Notes under the pieces: generated by a model
Seen by the model: only the letters and a program-made list of their open reading frames with translations
Databases searched by the model: none
Told to the model about the DNA's origin: nothing
In this document: piece by piece, positions 16,612 through 25,894 of the stretch
How the letters are laid out: every line of letters starts with the position of its first letter
How positions within the stretch are numbered: the stretch's first letter is position 1
Program-made: the position numbers and the translations under genes
Source of the DNA: Ciceribacter sp. T2.26MG-112.2
GTDB taxonomy: Bacteria; Pseudomonadota; Alphaproteobacteria; Rhizobiales; Rhizobiaceae
Assembly: GCF_900492205.1 (NCBI RefSeq)
Contig: NZ_UEYQ01000001.1
Coordinates: forward strand, 490,001 to 554,000
Direction: 5' to 3'
Length of the DNA: 64,000 nucleotides

Positions 16612-17676
16612 ATGAACGATCGCCGCCGCTCCTCTGCCCCATGGTGGACGCCTTCGGCCCATGCCGACCGCCGCCCCTTCCTGCTCGGCCGCAACGCCAT
16701 CCAGTCTGCGTTTCGTGCCTATTTCGCCGATCGCGATTTCATCGAGGTGGATACGGCGACGCTGCAGATCTCGCCCGGCAACGAGGCCCATCTGCACGCC
16801 TTTGCCACCGAAGCGATCGGTAATGACGGCATCGCATCCCCGCTCTACCTCCACACCTCGCCCGAATTCGCCTGCAAGAAGTTGCTGGCCGCAGGCGAGC
16901 GCCGCATTTCCTGCTTCGCCCATGTCTATCGCAACCGCGAGCGCGGCCCGCTGCACCACCCCGAATTCACCATGCTGGAATGGTATCGCGCGGGTGAAAG
17001 CTACGAGACGCTGATGGCCGATGCGGCGGCGCTTGTCGCCCTGTCGGCGGAAACAATGAAGACGCGTGGCTTCTCCTATCGTGGCCAGGACTGCGATCCC
17101 TTCGTCGAGCCCGAGCGTCTCTCGGTTGCCGAGGCCTTTCGGCGCCATGCCGGCATCGACCTGCTTGGCTCGGTGGAGGCCGACGGCGCAACGAACCGCG
17201 ATCATCTGGCGGCGCAGCTGCGCAAAGCCGGCATGCGGGTCGCCGACGACGACACCTGGGCGGACTTGTTCAGCCGCGTGATCGTCGAGAAGGTCGAGCC
17301 GCATCTCGGCATGGGACGCCTCACCATTCTCGACGAATACCCGGTGGCGGAGGCGGCGCTGGCCCGTCCATCCGCCAACGACCCGCGCGTCGCCGAACGC
17401 TTCGAACTCTATGCCTGCGGCGTCGAACTCGCCAATGCCTTTGGCGAACTGACGGATGCCGGCGAACAACGCCGCCGCTTCGAGGCGGAAATGATCGAGA
17501 AGCAACGCGTCTATGGCGAGACCTATCCGCTCGACGAGGATTTCCTCGATGCGCTTGCCATCATGCCGGACGCTTCCGGCATCGCCCTTGGTTTCGACCG
17601 GCTGGTCATGCTGGCGACCGGCGCCGTGCGCATCGACCAGGTGATGTGGGCCCCCGTCGCGGAGACCGCGCCGTGA
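16612..17676 (+). CDS. epmA: EF-P--(R)-beta-lysine ligase
   Basis: A truncated class-II lysyl-tRNA synthetase of 354 residues without the anticodon-binding domain. Motif 2 is visible as [20 protein letters not shown] and motif 3 as [15 protein letters not shown], with [14 protein letters not shown] typical of the EpmA/PoxA/GenX family. It attaches beta-lysine to EF-P Lys34. It diverges from efp (144-base gap) and overlaps epmB. The grouping of all three genes makes the assignment firm. Confidence 0.95.
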   Translation: MNDRRRSSAPWWTPSAHADRRPFLLGRNAIQSAFRAYFADRDFIEVDTATLQISPGNEAHLHAFATEAIGNDGIASPLYLHTSPEFACKKLLAAGERRISCFAHVYRNRERGPLHHPEFTMLEWYRAGESYETLMADAAALVALSAETMKTRGFSYRGQDCDPFVEPERLSVAEAFRRHAGIDLLGSVEADGATNRDHLAAQLRKAGMRVADDDTWADLFSRVIVEKVEPHLGMGRLTILDEYPVAEAALARPSANDPRVAERFELYACGVELANAFGELTDAGEQRRRFEAEMIEKQRVYGETYPLDEDFLDALAIMPDASGIALGFDRLVMLATGAVRIDQVMWAPVAETAP

Positions 17677-18713
17677 CCGCGGAGAGCCTGCACAGCGTCG
17701 GTGACCTGGTCGGTGCCGGTCTTGTTTCTCCGGACGAGCGGGACACGCTCAATCGCGTCGCGTCAAGATATGCCGTCGCCCTTACCCCGACGGTGCGGGG
17801 CCTGATCGACCCGTCCGATCCTGCCGACCCGATTGCCCTGCAATATGTACCGACGGCGGCGGAACTGATCGAAACGACGGACGAGCGCGCCGACCCGATC
17901 GGAGATCACGCCCACAGCCCGGTCGAGGGCATTGTCCATCGCTATCCGGATCGGGTGCTCCTCAAGGTCGTTCACGTCTGTCCGGTCTATTGTCGCTTCT
18001 GCTTCCGCCGCGAAATGGTGGGCCCCCAGGGCGACGGCAGTCTGACGCCGGGACAACTGGAAAACGCGATTCGCTACATCGCCTCCCACGCCGAAATCTG
18101 GGAGGTCATCCTGACCGGAGGCGATCCCCTGATCCTGTCACCGCGCCGGCTGCGGGACATCATGACTGCACTGGCGGCGATACCGCATGTCAGTATCGTG
18201 CGCATCCACAGCCGGGTCCCGGCTGTCGATCCGCAACGGATCAGCCCCGAACTGATCGACGCGCTGAAGGCGAGCGGCAAGACGGTCTTTGTCGCGCTGC
18301 ACGCCAACCATCCGCGCGAAATGTCGCAACCCGTCCGGGATGCCTGCACCCGGCTCGTCGATGCCGGCATTGCCATGGTCAGCCAGAGCGTGCTTCTGAA
18401 GGGCATCAATGACGACCCAGAGGTGCTCGCCGAACTAATGCGCACCTTCGTCGAAGCACGGGTGAAGCCTTACTACCTCCATCATCCCGACATGGCGCCG
18501 GGCACCGGCCATTTCCGCCTGTCTCTCGCCGAGGGCCAGGCCATCATGAAGGCCTTGCGCAGCAAGGTTTCCGGTCTCTGCATCCCGACCTATATCCTTG
18601 ACCTGCCCGGCGGGCACGGCAAGGTCTCCGTCGGCGATGGCATGCTGAGCGAAATCGAGCCCGGCCGCTATGCCGTCCTCGATCGCCACAACGCACTTCA
18701 TCACTACCCCTGA
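17673..18713 (+). CDS. epmB: EF-P beta-lysylation protein, lysine 2,3-aminomutase family
   Basis: A radical-SAM enzyme of 346 residues with the cluster motif [12 protein letters not shown] (CxxxCxxC) and the KamA-family segments [12 protein letters not shown] and [12 protein letters not shown]. It converts lysine to (R)-beta-lysine for EpmA to use. I chose the GTG at 17673 because it overlaps the epmA stop (GTGA) and gives a start like relatives; an ATG at 17646 in the same frame is possible. The third modification enzyme, EpmC, is not in the window. Confidence 0.93.
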   Translation: MTAESLHSVGDLVGAGLVSPDERDTLNRVASRYAVALTPTVRGLIDPSDPADPIALQYVPTAAELIETTDERADPIGDHAHSPVEGIVHRYPDRVLLKVVHVCPVYCRFCFRREMVGPQGDGSLTPGQLENAIRYIASHAEIWEVILTGGDPLILSPRRLRDIMTALAAIPHVSIVRIHSRVPAVDPQRISPELIDALKASGKTVFVALHANHPREMSQPVRDACTRLVDAGIAMVSQSVLLKGINDDPEVLAELMRTFVEARVKPYYLHHPDMAPGTGHFRLSLAEGQAIMKALRSKVSGLCIPTYILDLPGGHGKVSVGDGMLSEIEPGRYAVLDRHNALHHYP

Positions 18714-18908
18714 GAGCGCCGCAACCTTCTGGAAAAGATGCGAGTTTTTCTCGTCCTGCGAACCGTTGAGATGCCCCGCTAAGGGTCCATTGACGGATGT
18801 CATAACCGCTCATTCTTCCTTAACTACGGCATTTAGCGGAATCTTATGCTTTCGCCCCTAAGAAATTACCCAGCATTTTGGAGAATAGCATCCGGGAAGG
18901 GTAAGTAG

Positions 18909-19160
18909 ATGAACGAGACAATTCGGACTTTGCTGGCAAAACTCGGTGGCCTGCCTGTATCCGTCGACACCATCGCCAATGAAGGCGATCTCTATGCGGC
19001 CGGCCTGTCGTCCTTTGCCTCGGTACAACTCATGCTCGGCCTCGAGGAAGCCTTCGATATCGAGTTTCCCGATCACCTGCTGAACCGCAAGTCGTTCGCG
19101 AGCATCGCCGCGATCGAGGCGACCATCCAATCCATTCTCGAGGATAGAAAGGTCGCCTGA
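18909..19160 (+). CDS. Acyl/aminoacyl carrier protein
   Basis: An 83-residue phosphopantetheine-binding protein. The attachment motif is DLYAAGLSS, with Ser35 as the expected pantetheinylation site; GLSS in place of GLDS is a mark of carrier proteins served by amino acid:carrier protein ligases. It is the first gene of an operon with an ACAD-fold flavoprotein, the ligase, a DUF1839 protein and a GH2 protein, and its stop overlaps the next start (TGATG). Homologous operon proteins in Bradyrhizobium and Agrobacterium were shown to receive glycine or alanine; that is family knowledge, not visible here. Confidence 0.92.
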   Translation: MNETIRTLLAKLGGLPVSVDTIANEGDLYAAGLSSFASVQLMLGLEEAFDIEFPDHLLNRKSFASIAAIEATIQSILEDRKVA

Positions 19161-20341
19161 TGGACCTCTCCGCCAAGCCCCAAGAGACACACCTGAAGTC
19201 CCGGGCCATTCGGGTTGCCACCGTCGCCGCCGCCTATGCCGACGACGTCGACAAGGCCGGACGTTTCCCCCGCGAGGCGATCGAGGAAATGAAGGCCGTC
19301 AAGCTGATGGGGATCATGATCCCCTCGGAACTGGGCGGCGAAGGCCTGTCGACCTCGGAGATCGCCGAGGTCTGTACCATTATCGGCCAGGCCTGCGCTT
19401 CGAGCGCGATGATCTTCGCCATGCACCAGATCAAGGTTTCGAGCCTCGTCTCGCACGGCCATGAAGCCGAGTGGCACCGCGAATTCATGCGCCGGGTCGC
19501 CACCGAACAGCTGCTCCTCGGCTCGGCGACGACCGAAGCCGGTATCGGCGGCAACATGCGCAACAGCATTTGCGCGATCGAGGTGAAGGATGGTCGCTGC
19601 TATCTCGAGAAGGACGCGACCGTCATCTCCTACGGCATCGACTGCGACGCCATCCTGATCACCTCGCGCAGCCACAAGGACGCGGCCTCTTCCGACCAGG
19701 TGATGACCGTCTTCCTCAAGGACCAGTACACGCTCGAGCGCACCCAGACCTGGGACACGCTCGGCATGCGCGGCACCTGCTCGGACGGCTTCATCTTCAA
19801 GGGCGAGGCGCCCGCCGAACAGATTCTGCCGCAACCCTTTGCCGAGATCGCCGCCCAGTCCATGCTGGCAAGCGCGCATCTCCTGTGGAGTTCGCTCTGG
19901 TACGGCATCGCGGTCGATGCTTTCGCGCGTGCCCAGAACTTCGTGCGCGCCGCCGCCCGCAAATCGCCCGGCACTCAGCCGCCCGGCCTCGTCCAGCTCG
20001 CCGAAATGTCGAGCCAGCTTCAGGTCGTCCGCGCCAACATCGTCAACGGCCTGCAAGCCTTCGAAGCCGCGCGCAAGGATCAGGACCGCTTGTCCTCGAT
20101 GGGCTTCGCCGTGGCGATGAACAATGTGAAGATCGCATCGTCGGAAATGATCCTGCCGATCATCAACCAGGCCATGCGCATCTGCGGCATCCTCGGCTAC
20201 AAGAACGGCACGCCCTACAGCCTCGGCCGGCATTTGCGCGACGCGCATTCTGCCGAACTGATGATCTCCAATGACCGCATACTCGCCAACACCTCAACCA
20301 TGCTGCTTGTTCACAAGCAGGAAACCGGATTGCTGGGATAA
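19160..20341 (+). CDS. Acyl-CoA dehydrogenase-fold flavoprotein acting in the carrier-protein operon
   Basis: A 393-residue protein with the ACAD fold. The N-terminal helical domain contains [18 protein letters not shown], the middle beta domain [11 protein letters not shown], and the C-terminal helical domain a final [15 protein letters not shown] (about 353-368). In true acyl-CoA dehydrogenases that last segment reads near YEGT and supplies the catalytic base in many members. Here the corresponding position is not Glu, more like ACAD-fold monooxygenases. It is translationally coupled to the carrier protein gene and followed by the ligase after 5 bases, so its substrate is probably an aminoacyl thioester on the carrier. 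Dehydrogenase versus oxygenase is unresolved. Confidence 0.85.
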   Translation: MDLSAKPQETHLKSRAIRVATVAAAYADDVDKAGRFPREAIEEMKAVKLMGIMIPSELGGEGLSTSEIAEVCTIIGQACASSAMIFAMHQIKVSSLVSHGHEAEWHREFMRRVATEQLLLGSATTEAGIGGNMRNSICAIEVKDGRCYLEKDATVISYGIDCDAILITSRSHKDAASSDQVMTVFLKDQYTLERTQTWDTLGMRGTCSDGFIFKGEAPAEQILPQPFAEIAAQSMLASAHLLWSSLWYGIAVDAFARAQNFVRAAARKSPGTQPPGLVQLAEMSSQLQVVRANIVNGLQAFEAARKDQDRLSSMGFAVAMNNVKIASSEMILPIINQAMRICGILGYKNGTPYSLGRHLRDAHSAELMISNDRILANTSTMLLVHKQETGLLG

Positions 20342-20346
20342 GAACC

Positions 20347-21255
20347 ATGGATATGCAGGTAAGCTTCCTCGACCGCCTGTTCGAAAGCGGTCTCCTGATC
20401 GAAACCGGCGTTGACGGCCTCTATGGCCGTGGTGGGCGGTTTGAAGACGTGATCGCCGCCTTCGAGCGCCTGATCGACCGATATGGTGCTGCCGACGGTG
20501 CGGAGGCGATCCGTTTTCCGCCGGGCATGAACCGCGCCTATTTCGAAAAGAGCGGCTACATGAAGAGCTTCCCGCAGCTGGCCGGCACCGTGCACAGCTT
20601 CTGCGGCAACGAGCTCGACCATGTCAGCCTGCTGAAATGCATGGACGCCGACGAGGACTGGACGGCCGAGCAGAAGGCGACCGACATCGTCTTGACGCCG
20701 GCGGCCTGCTATCCGCTCTATCCGACGATCGCCAAGCGCGGCAATCTGCCGGAAAAGGGCGGGCTCTACGACCTGCAATCCTATTGCTTCCGTCATGAGC
20801 CGTCCAACGATCCGGCCCGCCAGCAGTTGTTCCGCATGCGCGAATATGTCTGCATGGGCAGCCAGGACCAGGTCACCGACTTCCGCCAGGTCTGGATGGA
20901 TCGCGGCCAGCAAATCATGGCCGAGGTCGGCCTGCCGGTCGAGATCGACGTCGCCAACGACCCGTTCTTCGGCCGCGCCGGCAAGATGCTCGCCAACAAC
21001 CAGCGCGACCAGAACCTCAAGTTCGAGCTGTTGATCCCGATCACCTCGGTCTCCAATCCGACGGCCTGCATGAGCTTCAACTATCACCAGGACGCCTTCG
21101 GCTCGAAATGGGGCCTGAACCTCGCCGACGGTTCCGTGGCACACACAGCCTGCGTCGGCTTCGGTCTGGAACGCATCGCGCTCGCGCTGTTCCATCACCA
21201 CGGGCTGGACGTCGACCAGTGGCCTCAGTCGGTTCGCGCCGCACTCTGGGGCTGA
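20347..21255 (+). CDS. Amino acid--[acyl-carrier-protein] ligase (seryl-tRNA synthetase-like)
   Basis: A 302-residue class-II synthetase core without a tRNA-binding arm. Motif 2 is [20 protein letters not shown] and motif 3 [12 protein letters not shown]. Cys121, Glu166 and Cys269 have the spacing (45 and 103 residues) I recall for the Cys-Glu-Cys zinc site of the Bradyrhizobium enzyme, which is used to hold the amino group of the substrate. These enzymes activate small amino acids with ATP and load them on a carrier protein instead of tRNA. The carrier protein is two genes upstream. Start could be Met1 or Met3. Confidence 0.93.
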   Translation: MDMQVSFLDRLFESGLLIETGVDGLYGRGGRFEDVIAAFERLIDRYGAADGAEAIRFPPGMNRAYFEKSGYMKSFPQLAGTVHSFCGNELDHVSLLKCMDADEDWTAEQKATDIVLTPAACYPLYPTIAKRGNLPEKGGLYDLQSYCFRHEPSNDPARQQLFRMREYVCMGSQDQVTDFRQVWMDRGQQIMAEVGLPVEIDVANDPFFGRAGKMLANNQRDQNLKFELLIPITSVSNPTACMSFNYHQDAFGSKWGLNLADGSVAHTACVGFGLERIALALFHHHGLDVDQWPQSVRAALWG

Positions 21256-21259
21256 TCCG

Positions 21260-22228
21260 GTGACGCCTGCGGTCTTTCCCGGACTGGATCCGGCCACCTA
21301 TACGCCCCATGCATTGCACGCGAGCGAACGGATGTGGCCGGAGACCAACTGCTATGTCGACCTGTGGATCGAGGTGCTGGCCACCCTTGGCGCCGCGCCC
21401 GAGGCCATGCTCGGCTTCACGCTGACCCAGGACTTCGAGGGCGACCAGATGACCTTCTTCAAGGTTCCTCTGGAAGACCTCGAGGATCTCTACGGCATCC
21501 GCGTCACGGAACTTGCGATCTTCGACAGCGTCGAGGCCCATGTCGCCGCGCAGATCGCCCGTGGCCGCCTCTGCCTCGTCGAGATGGACAGCTATTTCTT
21601 GCCGGACACCCGCGGCGTCGGCTATCGCCAGGAGCATGGAAAGACGACGGTCGCCATCAACCGCCTCGACCTCGAAGGCCGAACGATGGACTACTTCCAC
21701 AATGGCGGCTTCTTCCACGTCGAAAGCGAAGACGTCGACGGGCTGCTCCAGCATCATTTGCCGGAAGGCTCCCTGCCCTTCCTGCCCTATACCGAGTTCG
21801 TCAAATTCCCCGCGGCATTGCCCTCGCAAGAGCTCCAGCGCGAAACCGCCCGCCGCCTGCTGATGCGGCACTTCGCGCGTCGGCCCGACGCCAATCCGAT
21901 CGCCGCTTTTGCCGAGGTCTTTCCGAACCAGGTCGAGGCGATCGCCGAGCGGCCCTTCGGCTATTTCCACACATACGCCTTCAATACGCTGCGCCAGTTC
22001 GGCGCGAACTTCGAGCTTCTGGCCAGCCATCTGGCCTGGCTTTCACCGTCGCAATTTGAGGATGCCGCCGCGCACGCACTGAAGATCTCGGAGACGGCCA
22101 AGACCGTTCAGTTCCAGCTGGCCCGTGCAGTGACGCGGAAAAAGTTCGATCCGCTGCGATCCGCTCTGGACCCGGCGGCCGAGGCTTGGGACAAGCTCAT
22201 CGGAGAACTTGGCACAACCCTCGCCTGA
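21260..22228 (+). CDS. DUF1839 family protein, candidate aminoacyltransferase
   Basis: A 322-residue cytoplasmic protein (GTG start at 21260, four bases after the ligase stop) of the DUF1839 family, which I know mainly from operons like this one. Cys31 lies in ETNCYVDLWIEVL. A later block, VEMDSYFLPDTRGVGYRQEH followed by GKTTVAINRLD, places His126 and Asp137 in an arrangement reminiscent of BtrH-type cysteine-peptidase-fold acyltransferases. The C-terminal third is helical. From context it may move the amino acid from the carrier protein to an acceptor. That role is inference; the family has no proven activity known to me. Confidence 0.8.
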   Translation: MTPAVFPGLDPATYTPHALHASERMWPETNCYVDLWIEVLATLGAAPEAMLGFTLTQDFEGDQMTFFKVPLEDLEDLYGIRVTELAIFDSVEAHVAAQIARGRLCLVEMDSYFLPDTRGVGYRQEHGKTTVAINRLDLEGRTMDYFHNGGFFHVESEDVDGLLQHHLPEGSLPFLPYTEFVKFPAALPSQELQRETARRLLMRHFARRPDANPIAAFAEVFPNQVEAIAERPFGYFHTYAFNTLRQFGANFELLASHLAWLSPSQFEDAAAHALKISETAKTVQFQLARAVTRKKFDPLRSALDPAAEAWDKLIGELGTTLA

Positions 22229-22234
22229 GGAGGC

Positions 22235-24712
22235 ATGATGACGGGCATGACCACTTACCTCGCAGCGGACGAACGCCCGCTGGAGCACGGCTGGACGCTG
22301 CTCGTCACCGAAGCGGGTCGTTATGCCGGCCCGAACGAGGTCCATCGCCCCGCCGTTCGCATTCCCGCACCTGTTCCAGGCACCGTGGCTTCCGCGCTGG
22401 CCGCCGCCGGCCTTTTCGATCCGGAAAAGCCGCAACCACTGCACGACAAGGATGCCTGGTATTTCCGCTCGCTCGAAGGCGAAGCGGAAGGCCCGGCAAT
22501 CCTGCGCTTTGCCGGCCTTGCGACCATTGCCGAAATCTACATCAATGGCGAACTGCGCCTCACCTCGGACAGCATGTATGCGGCCCATGATCTGGACCTT
22601 GCCCTCACCGGCCATGACGAGATCGCCATCTGCTTCCGGGCCCTTGCGTCCCATCTCGACAAGCGCGGACCCCGGGCACGCTGGCGCCCGCAGATGATGG
22701 ACCACCAGGGCCTGCGGCTGATCCGCACGACGCCACTCGGCCACATGCCCGGTTGGTGCCCCGAAATCCATCCCGCCGGCCCCTACCGGCCGATCAGCCT
22801 GATCCGCCAAGCAAAGCACGCGATTTCCGATCTTGCCGTCCGCGCCGACCTCGACCCCGACGGCACCGGCCGGCTTTCCGTTTCCTTCGCACTGGAGGGC
22901 GAGGCCAAGGACCTGCGTCTGTCCTGCGCCGGTCACGATACCCGACTTCAGGCCAACGACGATGGCAAATGGACCGCCGAACTCACCCTTCCCGCGATCG
23001 AGCCCTGGTGGCCGCGGACCCACGGCAAGCCGAAACTCCATGATGCGCGTCTGACGATCGACGGCCAGCCCCATTCGCTCGGCCTCGTCGGATTCCGCCG
23101 CATCGAGATCGACCGCGGACCGGATGGCCGCGGCTTCGGCCTCGTGGTCAACGGTGAACCCGTGTTCTGTCGGGGCGCGGTTTGGACCAATGCCGATATC
23201 CTCCGGCTTCCCGGCGCGGCGGAAGACTATGCGCCCTGGCTGACGCTCGCCGCCGAGGCGGGCATGAACATGATCCGCATCGGCGGAACGATGACCTATG
23301 AGAGCGCCGATTTCTTCCGTCTCTGCGACCGGCTGGGGCTGATGGTCTGGCAGGACCTGATGTTCGCCAATTTCGACTACCCGACCGCGGACGAGGCCTT
23401 TGCCGCGAGCATCGATCGCGAGATTCGCCAGTTTCTCGGTGCAGTCCAGGGCTCCCCCTCCCTCGCCATTCTGTGCGGCGGCAGCGAGGTTTATCAGCAG
23501 GGCGCCATGCTGGGCCTGCCCGAGCGCATCTGGAAGACGTCGTTCTACGAGGAGACCCTGCCGTCTCTCGCCGCAGAAACCCGTCCCGATGTACCCTATG
23601 TGGCAAACTCGCCCTCGGGCGGCGCCATGCCGTTTTCGCCCAATGAAGGAGTCACCCATTATTACGGCGTCGGCGCCTATTGCCGGCCGCTGGAGGATGC
23701 GCGCCGCGCCGAGGTTCGCTTTGCCGCCGAGAGCCTGGCCTTTGCCCATGTGCCGCAACAGGCAACGCTCGATGCCCACCTGCCCGTCGCCCCCGTCCAT
23801 GATCCGCGCTGGAAGGCCCGTGTCCCCCGCGACCGCGGTGCATCCTGGGACTTCGAGGACATCCGCGACCATTATCTCCAGGACCTCTACAAGCTCGACC
23901 CGTCCCGGCTGCGGCGCGAGGATCCCGCCCGCTATCTCGACCTGTCGCGTACCGTCACCGGCGAAGTCGTGACCGAGACCTATGCCGAATGGCGCAGCAC
24001 AGCCTCGCCTTGCAACGGGGCGCTCGTCTGGACGCTGCAGGATCTGATTCCCGGTCCCGGCTGGGGCGTGATCGATTCGACCGGCGAACCGAAGCCGGTC
24101 TGGTACGCGCTCAAACGCGCCTTCCGTCCGGTACAGGTCAATCTCACCGACGAGGGCACCAACGGTTTGGATGTCCATGTGCTGAACGAGACGGGCGACA
24201 GCCTGGAACTCGTTCTCGAACTCGCCTGCCTCCGCGACGGCCGCCAACCGGTCGTCAGCGGGAAGCGTTCATTGGCCGTCGCCGCACGAGGCACTCAACG
24301 CATTCCGGCAACCGACCTGTTCGGCGCGTTCTTCGATACGACCTATGCCTTCCGTTTCGGTCCGCCGTCCCACAACGTGACGGTCGCCCGACTGATCGAG
24401 CCCGAGACCGGCCGCCTCGTCGCCGAGGCCTTCCATTTTCCCCTCGGCCGGGACATTGCCATGCACGATGCCCCGATCGACGCGGTCGTCGAAGAGGAGG
24501 AAGGCCGTTGGATCCTACGGCTGTCGACTCCGGTCTTCGCCCAGTCGATCCACATCGAGGTCGAGGGCTATCGTCCCGAGGACGACTGGTTCCACCTGGC
24601 GCCGGGTTCAGAACGTCGGATCGCGTTGGGCCCTCGGGACGGCACGGCCACAAGACAGAGGCCGACTGGCACAATTGCCCAGCTCGGCGCGCGCAGGCTT
24701 GTTTCCTTCTAG
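22235..24712 (+). CDS. GH2 beta-mannosidase-like glycoside hydrolase
   Basis: An 825-residue protein with the GH2 layout. An N-terminal jelly-roll sugar-binding domain (PVPGTVASALAAAGLFDPEK, WYFRS) is followed by an immunoglobulin-like domain, then a TIM barrel. The barrel contains VWQDLMFANFDYP, an acid/base candidate Glu418 in LCGGSEVYQQ and a nucleophile candidate Glu499 in RFAAESLAF. No signal peptide is visible, so it should be cytoplasmic. AGGAGG lies just before two adjacent ATG codons (22235, 22238), and the later one has the better spacing. It is the last gene of the carrier-protein operon. A role in trimming or even synthesising a glycoside of the aminoacyl product is possible. Confidence 0.85.
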   Translation: MMTGMTTYLAADERPLEHGWTLLVTEAGRYAGPNEVHRPAVRIPAPVPGTVASALAAAGLFDPEKPQPLHDKDAWYFRSLEGEAEGPAILRFAGLATIAEIYINGELRLTSDSMYAAHDLDLALTGHDEIAICFRALASHLDKRGPRARWRPQMMDHQGLRLIRTTPLGHMPGWCPEIHPAGPYRPISLIRQAKHAISDLAVRADLDPDGTGRLSVSFALEGEAKDLRLSCAGHDTRLQANDDGKWTAELTLPAIEPWWPRTHGKPKLHDARLTIDGQPHSLGLVGFRRIEIDRGPDGRGFGLVVNGEPVFCRGAVWTNADILRLPGAAEDYAPWLTLAAEAGMNMIRIGGTMTYESADFFRLCDRLGLMVWQDLMFANFDYPTADEAFAASIDREIRQFLGAVQGSPSLAILCGGSEVYQQGAMLGLPERIWKTSFYEETLPSLAAETRPDVPYVANSPSGGAMPFSPNEGVTHYYGVGAYCRPLEDARRAEVRFAAESLAFAHVPQQATLDAHLPVAPVHDPRWKARVPRDRGASWDFEDIRDHYLQDLYKLDPSRLRREDPARYLDLSRTVTGEVVTETYAEWRSTASPCNGALVWTLQDLIPGPGWGVIDSTGEPKPVWYALKRAFRPVQVNLTDEGTNGLDVHVLNETGDSLELVLELACLRDGRQPVVSGKRSLAVAARGTQRIPATDLFGAFFDTTYAFRFGPPSHNVTVARLIEPETGRLVAEAFHFPLGRDIAMHDAPIDAVVEEEEGRWILRLSTPVFAQSIHIEVEGYRPEDDWFHLAPGSERRIALGPRDGTATRQRPTGTIAQLGARRLVSF

Positions 24713-24742
24713 GCTCCTGCGGACCCCGGTTCGGTGGGCAGT

Positions 24743-25894
24743 CTAAGGCTGCGGCCGACCACGCCCTTCCATCACTTCGTGATCAAACAGCCGCCGCACC
24801 GCCTCCTCCCAGCTGAGGATGCCCGCAGTTTCGATCGTTCCCCGATCGAAGGCCTGAGCCCGTCGGAACGCCTCCACGGCGGAAGCCGCGTCGCCCGGGC
24901 GGTAGGCGCAGACATGGCTTCTTCCCGCCGCTGCGAAGACCGGCGCCACGATCGGCAGTCGGCAATAACTGTATTGGATCATCTTGAGGCTCGACTGGCT
25001 GAGATAATCCGCCGCCTCGCTCTGCCGGTAGGGGGCGAGCCCCACATCGGCAAACTTGATGAAGGGAACGATGGTTTCGAAGGAGACTTCGCCATGCACG
25101 ACGATGTTGGCGCGTGGCACGGAAGGCACAGCCTTCTTGCCGAACAAATGGAAGGTCCATTCGGGACAGGCGGCCGCCAATGTGTCGATGACCTGCGCGT
25201 CGAACAGCATGTCACCGACGCTCACCGCATTGCGTGGCGCGGCATAGGGGCTGACCGTTGCCCGATCGAAGGTCTCCTTGGCAATCCCATGAGGCAGATA
25301 GAGGATCGGCGCATCGTCCGGGAAATCCGCCCGCATCGCTTCGGCCATGATGTGAATCAGATCGTAGTCGCCAATTCCGTCTGCAAGAGCCGCCTCGATG
25401 CAGGGATGAACGTGGATGGTGCGCAGCCGGTCCGCTGCATGATAGATGATCCTCGAATGTGGCGCAGCTTGACGTATCCGGTGGACGAGCAGCGGCGGCG
25501 GTCCGCTCTCGATCAGGACATGCGTATAGCTCGCCATCCGCGCCATGACCGCCTTTGGCAAAAGTCGATCATAGAGACGGAAGAAGGGCGCCGTCAGCCC
25601 GTTGAGCAGCGGCGATTTGAGGTTCATCGGATGGAAGGGCGCGTACCAGAGGAATTCCTCGAGCCCTTCGGCAATGCGGTTCCAGCGATTGAGCGGACGC
25701 TGCCTGGCATGGTCGAAACGACCGTCCTTGAGGAAACGGCTGAGGAAGCTCAGGCGGCAAGCAAGAAAATCCACATGATCACCGCCGGCGCGCAAGGTGT
25801 CGGCCATGAAATGCAGGTCGACCTTGCGCGCGGCCTCGGCAAAATGGTGACCGGTGACGATCAGCACCCGTCGCTTTGCAGGCGAGGTCGTCAT
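24743..25894 (-). CDS. GumK-like glucuronosyltransferase (GT70)
   Basis: A 383-residue GT-B glycosyltransferase. The sequence follows the GumK family closely: HFMADTLRAGGDHVDFLAC near the N-terminus, HPMNLKSPLLNGL, LIESGPPPLLV, IIYHAADRLRTIHVHPC, YLPHGIAKETFD and a C-terminal nucleotide-sugar half with FADVGLAPYRQSEAADYLSQ. In xanthan synthesis GumK adds glucuronic acid to a lipid-linked oligosaccharide at the inner membrane. The ATG at 25894 overlaps the stop of the preceding GT4 gene (ATGA). It converges with the GH2 gene with only 30 bases between. Confidence 0.87.
   Translation of the reverse strand: MTTSPAKRRVLIVTGHHFAEAARKVDLHFMADTLRAGGDHVDFLACRLSFLSRFLKDGRFDHARQRPLNRWNRIAEGLEEFLWYAPFHPMNLKSPLLNGLTAPFFRLYDRLLPKAVMARMASYTHVLIESGPPPLLVHRIRQAAPHSRIIYHAADRLRTIHVHPCIEAALADGIGDYDLIHIMAEAMRADFPDDAPILYLPHGIAKETFDRATVSPYAAPRNAVSVGDMLFDAQVIDTLAAACPEWTFHLFGKKAVPSVPRANIVVHGEVSFETIVPFIKFADVGLAPYRQSEAADYLSQSSLKMIQYSYCRLPIVAPVFAAAGRSHVCAYRPGDAASAVEAFRRAQAFDRGTIETAGILSWEEAVRRLFDHEVMEGRGRPQP

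Noticed and set aside
16465..17505. N-terminal extension of efp to 535 residues
   Set aside because: The extra 346 codons are antisense to epmA, and EF-P of 189 residues starting at 16467 has its own ribosome site and normal family length.
22043..24247. A 734-codon minus-strand frame opposite the GH2 gene
   Set aside because: The plus strand carries a full GH2 protein with catalytic motifs. The antisense protein is Gly/Arg-rich, lacks a ribosome site and has no domain.
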